From positions 28,957,249 through 29,021,248 of the forward strand of contig OZ023210.1 in NCBI GenBank assembly GCA_963995525.1: 64,000 nucleotides of DNA, read 5' to 3'. This stretch comes from Escarpia spicata (taxonomy: Eukaryota; Annelida; Polychaeta; Sabellida; Siboglinidae). The notes under the pieces were generated by a model. The model ran no database searches. It had not been told where the DNA came from and worked only from the letters and a program-made list of their open reading frames with translations. Made by a program: the position numbers and the translations under genes. Shown in pieces: positions 56,501 through 64,000 of the stretch (its first letter is position 1; every line of letters begins with the position of its first letter).

Positions 56501-57021
56501 CTACAACTAGGTAATAGGACATTACGACCCCGTGCTCCGTTCATGTCATTCCCTCCACTCTTGTCTAATTTGAGATCAATTACACAGTTAAAATCTCCTC
56601 CTAATATTATGGGGAATTTGGCATCTAGGTACTGATTTAAGGAAGTAAAAAATTCTTTACGATTGACGGGAATTGTTGGTGCGTAAATATTTAACAATTG
56701 TATTGTTTGGCCATTAATTATTATCAGTAAACATAGTAATCTTCCTTCAGTATCTCTTTCTATTGATTTAATTTCAAATTTTAAATTCGTTCTAAACCAA
56801 ATGGCTACCCCTTTTGAATTTGGTGATCCAAATGACCAATACATTTTCCCTCCCCATTTTTGTTCCCAATTTTTACTAAAGAAGGTATTACAATAATGTG
56901 TTTCTTGTAATAAACAAATGTCTACTTTATTAGTTTTTAAATATTGAATAATTTTTTCTCTCTTCCGAAATTCTTTCAGACCCCTGCAATTTAAAGACGA
57001 AAATCGTAATTTTTTACTCAT
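53548..57021 (-). CDS. Tx1-like (L1-superfamily) LINE ORF2: endonuclease-reverse transcriptase, intact
   Basis: 1,157 codons with no stop or frameshift. The N-terminal APE endonuclease has LNCRGL, LLQETH, LNIYAPT, GGDFN (about residue 138), CRLDRFYVS and ISDHKMV. The reverse transcriptase follows: NKSPGPDGLPKEFY, WRPISLLNCDYKI, ISLDQSKAFDRVSH, VRQGCSLSPLLY and the catalytic QYADDTTLF (about residue 698). A C-terminal Cys/His motif is CNLCVRNDESLTHFFFEC. It nicks target DNA and copies the element RNA at the nick. ORF1 lies 30 bp upstream. Intact motifs suggest a young, possibly active copy. The Tx1 grouping rests on the motif style and the ORF1 type. Confidence 0.93.
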   Translation of the reverse strand: MSKKLRFSSLNCRGLKEFRKREKIIQYLKTNKVDICLLQETHYCNTFFSKNWEQKWGGKMYWSFGSPNSKGVAIWFRTNLKFEIKSIERDTEGRLLCLLIIINGQTIQLLNIYAPTIPVNRKEFFTSLNQYLDAKFPIILGGDFNCVIDLKLDKSGGNDMNGARGRNVLLPSCSKNKLQDAFRKLYPHKKEYSWENSNAIQCRLDRFYVSNTLLKGVISVQHDSLGNNISDHKMVSLYVTLGDVLQETGPGYWKCNTKTLVDPYFQIDFKYLWETLETSTQHNTEWWEECKIQFQRLIMFHSMRLSRVKQSELQDAKQEFKRLNRLGNKHGFSQDLQQQIKKAQSLVDSINNTLLEGSKIRSKVKYLENDEKPTTFFLRKEKKSATEKYIKFLKNDKGEILTTNDEIKEECRQFYEKLYRRKDTDVSLNEYFLKDIPKLSEESSHLCEGQITLEECKKAIKLMENNKSPGPDGLPKEFYTFAFPYIGKSFVKLINRCWLEGKLPPSQRQCLITLICKDKENAESLTNWRPISLLNCDYKIVSKALTSRLKTVMNEIVHPDQTCSIPGRTIQDNIHLIRNIIEYVNGKNMAGAIISLDQSKAFDRVSHTYLFTVLEAFGFGTQFISLVKLLYADVSSQILVNGFITESLPVQCSVRQGCSLSPLLYVLCIEPFAQRIRNDPMIKGVPLPGTHEEAKISQYADDTTLFVTNDSSVRKILMLIELYELVSAAKLNKQKTFGTWLGKWRDRKDQPFGLKWSSELKKLYGIYLRSEHAESNNWGKIASKIEKTVNLFSNRDLTFKGRSVILHTVICNSIWYAGSVLLMPAYVETRLNKLLFSFIWKNKVEMVNRKTMQNSFYEGGMNVVNLRIKLNALLIKHVLTLIKGSQAKWIFLAQYWIGLQLRTYNSTLADKTKPHSESAPKFYRDALKLFRSFVEEFSNYSGTEMVTTKIIYNKLMKVHPPYVKSIFPSIEFELAWRNIHCQFVNQKYRDLAWRIAHQALMTQVKLHAYKLSKTPNCNLCVRNDESLTHFFFECTLVQENWTFVEAVFERLTGINFHIDQKLVIFKMNVPQFNEMLLFLVNLHKYCIWTKRNEVKYDRKKVTTLGIRSFFIRCLESRIKTDYHRFDKEKLTKYWCRNRNIVYMDNDNIKILLRLHPP

Positions 57022-57051
57022 TTAAGTTTATTCTAGTTTTCTTTTTTTTCT

Positions 57052-58458
57052 TTAGTCTTCAGTGCCACATTTCTTTTTATTTGAGATGCCAGATTCCGAA
57101 TCATAACCCGTGTTATGATCGGACTCTCCTTCCATTATCACCAGTCTGCCCAGTGAAGGGTTCGCTGGCGAGGGCGGAGGGGAAACACTCCGTGATCTCT
57201 TTTTCCTCGTCACTATCTCCCATTTCCCCTCCCCGTCATCGGGAGACATGCTCTCCGCACTATCATCTGAGAACATGTCTCCCGACACCGGTGCTGAGTC
57301 TTCCCGCTGAGGGCTACTTCCCCCTCCCTTCTCTGGTGACTTGACATTTTCTTCAATCTCCTGAACTGGTGGGCTATATGAGTTTCCCTTCTCCAGTTCA
57401 GACTCCTTTGGTACTGGTCTTACAATATTATTTCTATTCCTTCTCAGTTTAGCTTGTCTGTCTAAATCTAGTCTTTGGATGCCTTCCGCGGCAACCACCC
57501 ACGCTTTTCTTTCCTCCTTAGACAAACCATTTAATGCTGAACGCATTTGTTCGGTTAGTGTTCCTATTCTTTGTTCGGAATTGACCGCGCCTTGTAGGTG
57601 GTCTCCCACACAGGCGGTGCTTACCTCGTTTGTCGCCTTTGTCTCCGCCGGTGCTGCCGTCACACTACCGTGCGTGCCGTCTCTGTTGTTGCGTAACTGG
57701 ACGTTGACTGTCGCATTCTTCATTGGTGTCTCAGCTTCTGTTCTTTCTTGCGAAGGGGTTTCTGCAACGGTCTCTTCGTCTACACACATGTCTTCTGCCA
57801 TTCCGTCTTTGTCTTCTCCCTCTCCACTTTTCTTCTCACGGGTAGCTTTGGCGTATGTTGCCTTCTTCTCACTACACCCCTCTGTCGTGTGGCCATACTC
57901 ACCATGGTGACGACAGAAAGGTGTAGTGCACTCTCTGCGATAGTGACCTGTTTCCCTACATTTTAAACAAAGTGGCGGTCTGCCCGTTATAGTCACCAAA
58001 CATTCGTATTTCTCATAGGTAGTCGGATTTGTTATTACAATGATATGAGGGATATCACGTTTGTCACCGATCATTAACACAGACCTTACTCCTGTTGCCA
58101 CATTTTCAAAACCTACACTAGACGATTTCTCATAATTGATAGAAGTTATACGACAGAAATCGTCGAGCTGCTCTACGACGGCCTCATTAGATACGAAGGG
58201 CGGGGCCCAGTGGATTCGGGCTGTAAACTGCCTATTATCTGCTGATTTTATCTTGAAAAGTTTCCCTTTCACCCTCATAATCCCTGCCTTTAGAAAGGCA
58301 TCTTTCGCTTGCTCAGACTTGGCGGCCAAGTGCCACACATTACTTTTGTTTAACGGCCCGAAGGCTAGCACATTTTCGCTCACCTTTCCCCCGATTTGTT
58401 CTATTGGTGACAAGAAATCATCTCGCAGATAGAATGTTCCGTCATACGGGCCTGTCAA
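57052..58458 (-). CDS. Tx1-like LINE ORF1: RNA-binding protein with CCHC zinc knuckles, intact
   Basis: 468 codons, starting with ATG at 58,458. An N-terminal RRM-like region (VLAFGPLNKSNVWHLAAKSE; RVKGKLFKIKSADNRQFTAR) precedes a CCHC knuckle CLKCRETGHYRREC (about residues 162-175) and a second Cys/His set CRHHGEYGHTTEGC. The C-terminal half is low-complexity and acidic, ending in a basic tail (TRKKRSRS..KKKCGTED). It probably coats element RNA as a nucleocapsid-like chaperone. It is spaced 30 bp from ORF2, so ORF2 is likely translated by reinitiation or read-through of the bicistronic RNA. Confidence 0.9.
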   Translation of the reverse strand: MTGPYDGTFYLRDDFLSPIEQIGGKVSENVLAFGPLNKSNVWHLAAKSEQAKDAFLKAGIMRVKGKLFKIKSADNRQFTARIHWAPPFVSNEAVVEQLDDFCRITSINYEKSSSVGFENVATGVRSVLMIGDKRDIPHIIVITNPTTYEKYECLVTITGRPPLCLKCRETGHYRRECTTPFCRHHGEYGHTTEGCSEKKATYAKATREKKSGEGEDKDGMAEDMCVDEETVAETPSQERTEAETPMKNATVNVQLRNNRDGTHGSVTAAPAETKATNEVSTACVGDHLQGAVNSEQRIGTLTEQMRSALNGLSKEERKAWVVAAEGIQRLDLDRQAKLRRNRNNIVRPVPKESELEKGNSYSPPVQEIEENVKSPEKGGGSSPQREDSAPVSGDMFSDDSAESMSPDDGEGKWEIVTRKKRSRSVSPPPSPANPSLGRLVIMEGESDHNTGYDSESGISNKKKCGTED

Positions 58459-58576
58459 AACTACAGAACATCGCTACACCACCTCCCAACCATCTTCCAG
58501 CTCCACCATCATTCGCCGCTCATATTCTAACTAACTCTGCATGGACTTGCATCCATAATACGCCGTTGTTTTCATG

Positions 58577-58765
58577 TCAGTTCGCTGATTCTCTTTGTTT
58601 TTGTTGTACTTCTGCGATGAACGTTTTTCCGTGAACGGTGAGTAGGCCCATGTCCTGTACTGTTGCCGATCCAACGAGACACGTGAGATCGTTGTTGACA
58701 ACAACAAACTCAACATCTTTTATTTCGCCAGTTTTGGGATTCGTCACGGCTAATTTTGCCACACC
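58577..58765 (-). pseudogene. Ty3/gypsy-type aspartic protease fragment
   Basis: The minus-strand frame reads AKLAVTNPKTGEIKDVEFVV, then NDLTCLVGSATVQDMGLLTV, and ends soon after. This is the C-terminal half of a retropepsin-like domain of gypsy-class elements, in which the LVG.ATVQDMGL block follows the flap. The catalytic Asp-Ser/Thr-Gly part would lie upstream, where repeat R copy 2 now begins. It is squeezed between R2 and the LINE 5' end and is a relic. Confidence 0.6.
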
Positions 58766-59379
58766 AGTAGTAATGTAGGTTAAGTACCGCGTACGCTGTC
58801 GCGCCCTGGGAGTAATCCCATGTTAAGAGATAGGACTTTTTCCTCCCAGACCGCGACAAACCGCTCCCGGGTTAAAGATAGGGATTTTTAACATGGGAAA
58901 GATAGGGGTTCCCCCAAATCTTGTAAACGACTTCTCGCAGACCGCTCCCAGGTTAAAGATAGGGATTTTTAACATGGGAGAGATAGGGATTCCCCCAAAA
59001 CTGGTAAACGAGAAATCTCGTTTACAAATACCGCCGAAAACGGTTTTCGAGACTCGATTGAACGGCCGGGTTAAAGGATAGGGATTTTTAACGTGGAAGA
59101 GATAGGGGTCCCCCCGAAAATGGTTTTCGAGATTACGCAATGCGCAGACCGGGGCAATCCCGGGCTAAAACATAGGTCTTTTTATCGCAAAGGTATCCGA
59201 CCACTTATCGAATTTTTATCCCGGGTTAAAGCATAGGGATTTTTATCGCAAAGGTACGCGACTACTTTTTGACAAAAATAAAATATACCGAATATCATTT
59301 GAAAAGGCTACTCACGTGATTGCTTGACCCGTAGGCTCAGGCTTCGCCAGTGAGTGGGCAAAGGCAGTGATGAGATATA
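58766..59379. repeat. ~0.6-kb interspersed repeat R, copy 2, with possible 5-bp target duplication
   Basis: Almost identical to copy 1 at 51,018. If the unit starts at TAGTAATG (58,768) and ends at GAGATAT (59,378), then ACCAG flanks both sides exactly (58,763-58,767 and 59,379-59,383), which fits an independent insertion with a 5-bp target duplication. It interrupts the gypsy protease relic. Confidence 0.85.
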
Positions 59380-59383
59380 CCAG

Positions 59384-60475
59384 CACGCGCTAGGTTCTTT
59401 ACACGATAAACTAGGGGCCGAGCCTTTATTTGTTTGACTATGACATGTCGAATATGTGGTGTTATAGTAAGGCGTTATGTATAACAAAAGGGGTTTTAAA
59501 TTCAACGGAGACCGTTTTGTCTGAAGTAATGTATACGATATGTAGATTATATATAGGACTATGTTATACCAGAGCCTATAGCCTCGTTTTGTTTTGTTTT
59601 TCGAACAGAGCGACCATTTTGGAATTAGACCTTTGGTATCTGTTATAAAACCCGTACTCGAGGCGTGTCTGGACACGTTTGTTTGTTGCAAGCACGCGCA
59701 CCCTGTATGACGTCATGGTACGCGCTGTAATTTTGTACACGAAGTGAGTTGTTCAAGCAGATAGTGCTTTGGTTAGACTTTGTATTGAACTTGCGCGTAT
59801 GTAATGTAATCCCTGCATGTGACGTCAATTGAATAAGTAATTGCGCATGAGCAATAGTGCCTATTCTTATGTCCCATAGGTTGTGGACCATTTGATTAGG
59901 TATAGGCCTCGCCTAGTCTATACATTTACAACTTTAACATAGATCCAAACCTGGTAAAACATAGCCATAACTATAGCCATAGGCTAAGCCTAAGCCTAAG
60001 GGGGGCTAAACTTAAAGGCTATCTGACCTACAGTGTATAACCACGGACAAACAACTCATAACCACGGACAATCAACTTACAAACACTGACAAACAACTTA
60101 CAAACACTGATATACAGCTCAAAAACACCGACATGCTATAGCGAGTGAAAAATTTCCCCGTTAACCGGTGTTAACCGGTATAAACTGGTATAAATCAAGC
60201 CTCAAGAGTCAAGGTTCTGTGTATTTGTCCCGTGTTAAGGAAGTTATACGAACTTATCAGCTAAAACATTCAAACTACCAGCTATCTGTGTAACATTTTG
60301 GTCAAACTGTTTGTCATGTAACAGTATTTGACAGAATATCATAGTACTTACCAACGGTCACAGTGGGTATCCTGTTTGTAAACTGCTTTGAAGGGGTATT
60401 CCTTGTTCAAGTTTCATCTACATGTATGTCTCATCTGTACCTAGACGGCAACCTTTTATCACACTAGCATTCTTA
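59384..60475. other. no gene seen
   Basis: AT-rich DNA. Short repeats of CAAACACTGA/ACCACGGACAAACAAC near 60,040-60,120 and TTAACCGGT at 60,160-60,180. No coding match. Confidence 0.4.
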
Positions 60476-60479
60476 ACCT

Positions 60480-60545
60480 ATACGTATGCACGTATGCACG
60501 TATGCACGTATGCACGTATGCACGTATGTACGTATGCACGTGTGT
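60480..60545. repeat. 8-bp tandem repeat (GCACGTAT)
   Basis: Seven copies of ACGTATGC. Confidence 0.93.
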
Positions 60546-60995
60546 GTATAATTGCGTTCAAGCCTCATCTATTTAAATAAACAATCACGCTATGTCAGTA
60601 TGTGCAATGCACAATGGCGACTCGATCGTTTTGATACCAAAGAGCCTATAGCAATAAAAAGACAGCGCAGTACTCGCTATTTTCATTGTTCGAGGAAAGT
60701 GAAGCGTCATGATAGTGAAGCGTTATGTTAGAACAGTACAGGCACATAATAACCTCCCAGATAAGATGTACCAGTATCTATATAGTTTACCGTATTAAGG
60801 GTCAAGTGTACACAGGAACATTAGAACGTTTTTATCTTTTTTCGGACTATAGTATTTAAATTCGTGCTTCTTCGGTAAAACCTGACAAATTAGCTTCGGT
60901 CGTAAAACAAATAACCTGGCATGGGTAATCGAAAATGAACTCATAGATTCATACATATATACATAGAGATATACATAGATACATCAAGAGACGAG
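60546..60995. other. no gene seen
   Basis: Unique AT-rich DNA without recognisable features. Confidence 0.35.
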
Positions 60996-60999
60996 ACTA

Positions 61000-61335
61000 C
61001 GACCGAGATGTGTCACGAGACTTCGGATGTCACGAGCCAAGAGACGAGACTATGACCGAGATATGTCACGAGACTACGGATGTCACATCACACGAGAGTA
61101 CGGACGAGACAAGAGACGGGACTATGACCGATATATGTCACGAGACTTCGGATGACACATCACACGAGAGTACGGACGAGACAAGAGATATGTCACGAGA
61201 CTTCGGATGACACATCACACGAGAGTACGGACGAGACAAGAGATATGTCACGAGACTACGGATGACACATCACACGAGACTATGACCGGGATATGTCACG
61301 AGACTTCGAATGACACATCACACGAGACTACGGTT
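61000..61335. repeat. minisatellite 1: composite about 33/54-bp units
   Basis: Tandem ATGTCACGAGACTTCGGATG, CACATCACACGAGAGTACGG and ACGAGACAAGAG blocks in changing order, about seven to eight copies of the core. The + strand ORFs here only translate the repeat. Confidence 0.9.
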
Positions 61336-61815
61336 CGACGTGTTATCGCGTTAAATCCCTCCGTTTTCAGGAAAATAGACGTGTTATCGCGTCAAATCCC
61401 TCATTTTTCAGTAAAATAGACGTGTTATCGCGTCAAAGCCATCCTTTTTCAGGAAAGATCCCTCATTTTTCAGGAAAATAGACGTGTTATCCCGTGAAAT
61501 CCCTCCTTTTTCAGGAAAGATCCCTCATTTTTCAGGAAAATAGACGTGTTATCCCGTGAAATCCCTCCTTTTTCAGGAAAGATCCCTCATTTTTCAGGAA
61601 AATAGACGTGTTATCGCGTCAAATCCCTCCTTTTTCAGGAAGATCCCTCATTTTTAAGGAAAATAGACGTGTTATCCCGTCAAATCCCTCCTTTTTCAGG
61701 AAAGATCCCTAATTTTTCAGGAAAATAGACGTGTTATCGCGTCAAATCCCTCCTTTTTCAGGAAAGATCCCTAATTTTTTAGGAAAATAGACGTGTTATC
61801 GCGTCAACCCCTCCG
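61336..61815. repeat. minisatellite 2: about 60-bp units
   Basis: Units join AAAATAGACGTGTTATCGCG, TCAAATCCCTCCTTTTTCAG and GAAAGATCCCTCATTTTTC. About eight copies. The first two lack the middle GATCCCTC block, so the unit grew by internal duplication. Confidence 0.92.
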
Positions 61816-62428
61816 TTTTTAGTGTCGGTAGTACTCAGAACTTTTTAGTGTCGGTAGTACTCGGAACATTTTAGTGTCGGTAGTACTCGGAACTTTTTAG
61901 TGTCGGTAGTACTCGGAACTTTTTAGTGTCGGTAGTACTCGGAACTTTTTAGTGTCGGTAGTACTCGGAACATTTTAGTGTCGGTAGTACTCGGAACTTT
62001 TTAGTGTCGGTAGTACTCGGAACTTTTTAGTGTCGGTAGTACTCGGAACTTTTTAGTGTCGGTAGTACTCGGAACTTTTTAGTGTCGGTAGTACTCGAAA
62101 CTTTTTAGGGTCGGTATTACTCGGAACATTTTAGTGTCGGTAGTACTCGGAACTTTTTAGTGTCGGTAGTACTCGGAACTTTTTAGTGTCGGTAGTACTC
62201 GGAACATTTTAGTGTCGGTAGTACTCGGAACATTTTAGTGTCGGTAGTACTCGGAACTTTTTAGTGTCGGTAGTACTCGGAACTTTTTAGTGTCGGTAGT
62301 ACTCGGAACTTTTTTAGTGTCGGTAGTACTCGGAACTTGTTAGTGTCGGTAGTACTCGGAACTTTTTAGTGTCGGTAGTACTCGGAACATTTTAGTGTCG
62401 GTAGTACTCGGAACTTTTTAGGGTCGGT
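61816..62428. repeat. minisatellite 3: 26-bp units, highly uniform
   Basis: About 23 copies of AGTGTCGGTAGTACTCGGAA followed by CTTTTT or CATTTT. The two forms (CTTTTT and CATTTT) are interspersed. Uniformity suggests recent expansion or homogenisation. It directly follows minisatellite 2. Confidence 0.95.
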
Positions 62429-63280
62429 TGACGCGTTGAGAAAACGGAAGTCGTTTGAACCGGTGGGATGGGAAACCTTTGCTCGTGGTCTCAAGGACGT
62501 CAACACACCAATGGATTTAGTTGGGAACTCAGATCGTTGGATTTACATGCAGACAGCATCAGTGGACGATGACGTGTCAAAGGAAACCAGCATTCCGTTT
62601 GACAGTGGTCGTCGTCGGAATTGTAGACGACATGCATCGTCGCGGCGCCCAGTTCATTCGGCGACACCTTTGCAAATCACACGTTGGGAACCTTATTAAC
62701 ATTACCGATTTGGAATCTACAGGAACAGTGTGCAAGAGACATCATGTCGGGACTATTCTATCCATTATTTATCAGAAATATATGAAATGACAAATAAAAT
62801 TGTGTTGATACTATGGACGAGTGTTTTTTGTTTGTTTAGTTTTTATTATCGTCAAGGTACTCATGACTGTTCCCATTTAAGGGACAACAATTATTTTGTC
62901 AATGTGTCACTGTGGTTGGCGTTCAATTAGGGTAATTTACCACAGCCCGTCGGTCCGGCGACGAAACAGGTAAACGGATGAACAAACCTCGTGTCCACAC
63001 TTTACGCAAATGATGAAAGGAACTGGGATGCACGGTACTTATACTACTTATATTATGAACAAAATGACACAAGATAAGGTTTGCACATTTTATTACATTA
63101 CAAACGTATTTACAGATCATCTTAAATAAGTGCAAATCTTAAACTAGTCACTTGCATGTATCAAACTTAAATCAACGAGTTGCAAGAACCAAACTTAGAC
63201 GTTGTTAGTATATACATGCGTGTGTGATATCATACACGAAACCGTATTTTATTAACTGAAGACAAGTGCTTGATGTGACA
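62429..63280. other. no gene seen
   Basis: ORFs at 62,436-62,699 and 62,521-62,790 overlap in different frames without domains. Not called. Confidence 0.4.
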
Positions 63281-63283
63281 TGA

Positions 63284-63425
63284 CTTACGGGTGAATTAAC
63301 ACCGCGCCAGAGGTCGTGAGCTTACAGGTCATTACGACCATGCCATTGGCTCGTATGGGTCGACTTACGGGTGAATTAAAACCGCGGCAGAGGTCTTGAG
63401 CTTACGGGTGAATTAACACCGCGTC
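63284..63425. repeat. three diverged direct repeats of about 40-75 bp
   Basis: TTACGGGTGAATTAA(C/A)ACCGCG occurs at about 63,286, 63,364 and 63,400, each followed by a similar CAG.GG or CAGAGGTC. A further 30-bp pair (GAAACAGTACCGAAAG..AACATAGTGCC) lies at 63,540-63,600. Confidence 0.8.
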
Positions 63426-63627
63426 AGTGGCTCGAACGATGATAACGATGATGATACTTGCTTGCTAATGAAACACGGTATATGTATGATATTTCAACCT
63501 CGCCATCAGTTCTATGATAACAACCTAGTTGTCTATAGCGAAACAGTACCGAAAGAAAACATAGTGCCGAAACAGTACCGAAAGTAAACATAGTGCCGAA
63601 ACACACACCTTATCTTAATTGTTTAAA

Positions 63628-63915
63628 CTAATCAAATACACGACAATCGTTTGCTACTAGATCAGTGGTGAAACCGTTCACGAAAGTCTTCAACGAGAAG
63701 CCACGACAGTGATACATGATATAAGCGACACAGTATTGATCGCAAACGTTAGACATAGTACTTTGAAGTCTCTTGGAATTACGAGTCCGTTCTACACAAT
63801 GTTCATTCATGAATCTACGGAACGCAACGTATCGCGTTGAAAACCCGTACGAGCAGAAGTATTCATCGCAGCCTTTACTATTCTGGTCCAGCGTTATACA
63901 AGGGTCGTCTGATCA
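63628..63915 (-). pseudogene. adenain-like (Polinton/adenovirus-type) cysteine protease, C-terminal fragment
   Basis: The minus-strand open frame runs from a TGA at about 63,915 to a stop near 63,628. It reads KGCDEYFCSYGFSTRYVAFR, then NSKRLQSTMSNVCDQYCVAY, MYHCRGFSLKTFVNGFTTD and LVANDCRVFD. The LQ..xSNVCxQYC..Y..xHxRGxS block followed by an ND pair is the C-terminal signature of adenain-type proteases of Polinton/Maverick elements and related DNA viruses. The presumed nucleophile Cys is present, but the next residue is Asp where Gly is usual. The His-containing N-terminal half is missing or out of frame. No polymerase, integrase or capsid gene was seen nearby. Confidence 0.6.
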
Positions 63916-64000
63916 CGAGTGTTACGTTCAGGTAGGTAGACGTAGAAAGTGCCACTATTATAAAACCTTGTTATTGTAGAAATTGCGAAAACGCCGACGG

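Noticed and set aside
51018..59379. R1 and R2 as the two LTRs of one retrotransposon holding the LINE
   Set aside because: No TG..CA ends, no shared flanking duplication (GTGAG left of R1, ACCAG right of R2), and R2 has its own ACCAG pair. Kept only as an alternative.
61010..61419. ORFs with repeated ETRD/CHETSDDTSHES
   Set aside because: Translation of minisatellite 1 only.
62436..62790. Overlapping 87- and 89-codon ORFs
   Set aside because: They lie in different frames over the same DNA with no recognisable domain.

Overview
The window is animal nuclear DNA. Genes are split by long introns with GT/AG junctions, non-coding DNA predominates, and microsatellites, minisatellites and several non-LTR retrotransposon clades are abundant. 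The mix (CR1-type LINEs with an esterase-like ORF1, a Tx1-like LINE, RTE- and L2-like fragments, tRNA-derived SINEs, a hAT MITE, a Polinton/adenovirus-type protease remnant) and a FAM20C-like secretory kinase fit a marine invertebrate, possibly a lophotrochozoan such as a mollusc or brachiopod. The species cannot be fixed from the sequence alone.

The only complete host gene I can support is a FAM20C-type secretory-pathway protein kinase on the + strand (23,931-44,220). Eight exons join with matching splice phases into a 557-residue reading frame. It has an N-terminal signal anchor, the Lys/Glu nucleotide-binding pair, the Cys-rich insertion, the catalytic Asp and the metal-binding Asp. Two exons (34,399-34,511 and 38,700-38,827) are short and were found by homology and phase. 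Its introns hold a 2.9-kb palindromic element interrupted by LINE pieces (intron 1), a TA-flanked MITE (intron 1), LINE fragments (introns 3 and 5), a SINE 15 bp after the exon-5 donor, a minisatellite built from the exon-6 end plus its splice donor (intron 6), and a hAT MITE with a perfect 8-bp target duplication (intron 6).

Left part (1-23.9 kb): a broken near-full-length CR1 LINE (1-4.2 kb), a second copy of its ORF1 (6.6-7.1 kb), a SINE, a 26-bp minisatellite rich in CACGTG (7.5-8.2 kb), a small unrecognised coding-like ORF (8.1-8.5 kb), a 2.3-kb inverted-repeat element (8.9-11.3 kb), a 29-bp minisatellite (11.4-12.1 kb), a 22-bp minisatellite split by an insertion (14.0-15.2 kb), decayed LINE pieces (17.6-18.5 and 19.4-20.1 kb), and stretches in which I see nothing.

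Right part (44.2-64 kb): a SINE, a CR1 3' fragment, two phase-compatible putative exons of an unrecognised minus-strand gene (47.8-48.6 kb), an inverted decayed copy of FAM20C exon 7 (49.3-49.4 kb), and a 0.5-kb (CACT)n array. Next come the start of a Ty3/gypsy-like element (50.35-51.0 kb) and two nearly identical ~0.6-kb repeats (51.0 and 58.8 kb). Between those repeats lies a minus-strand Tx1-like LINE whose ORF1 and ORF2 are both open and apparently intact (53.5-58.5 kb). Three different minisatellites then abut each other (61.0-62.4 kb), and an adenain-like protease fragment lies near the right edge (63.6-63.9 kb).
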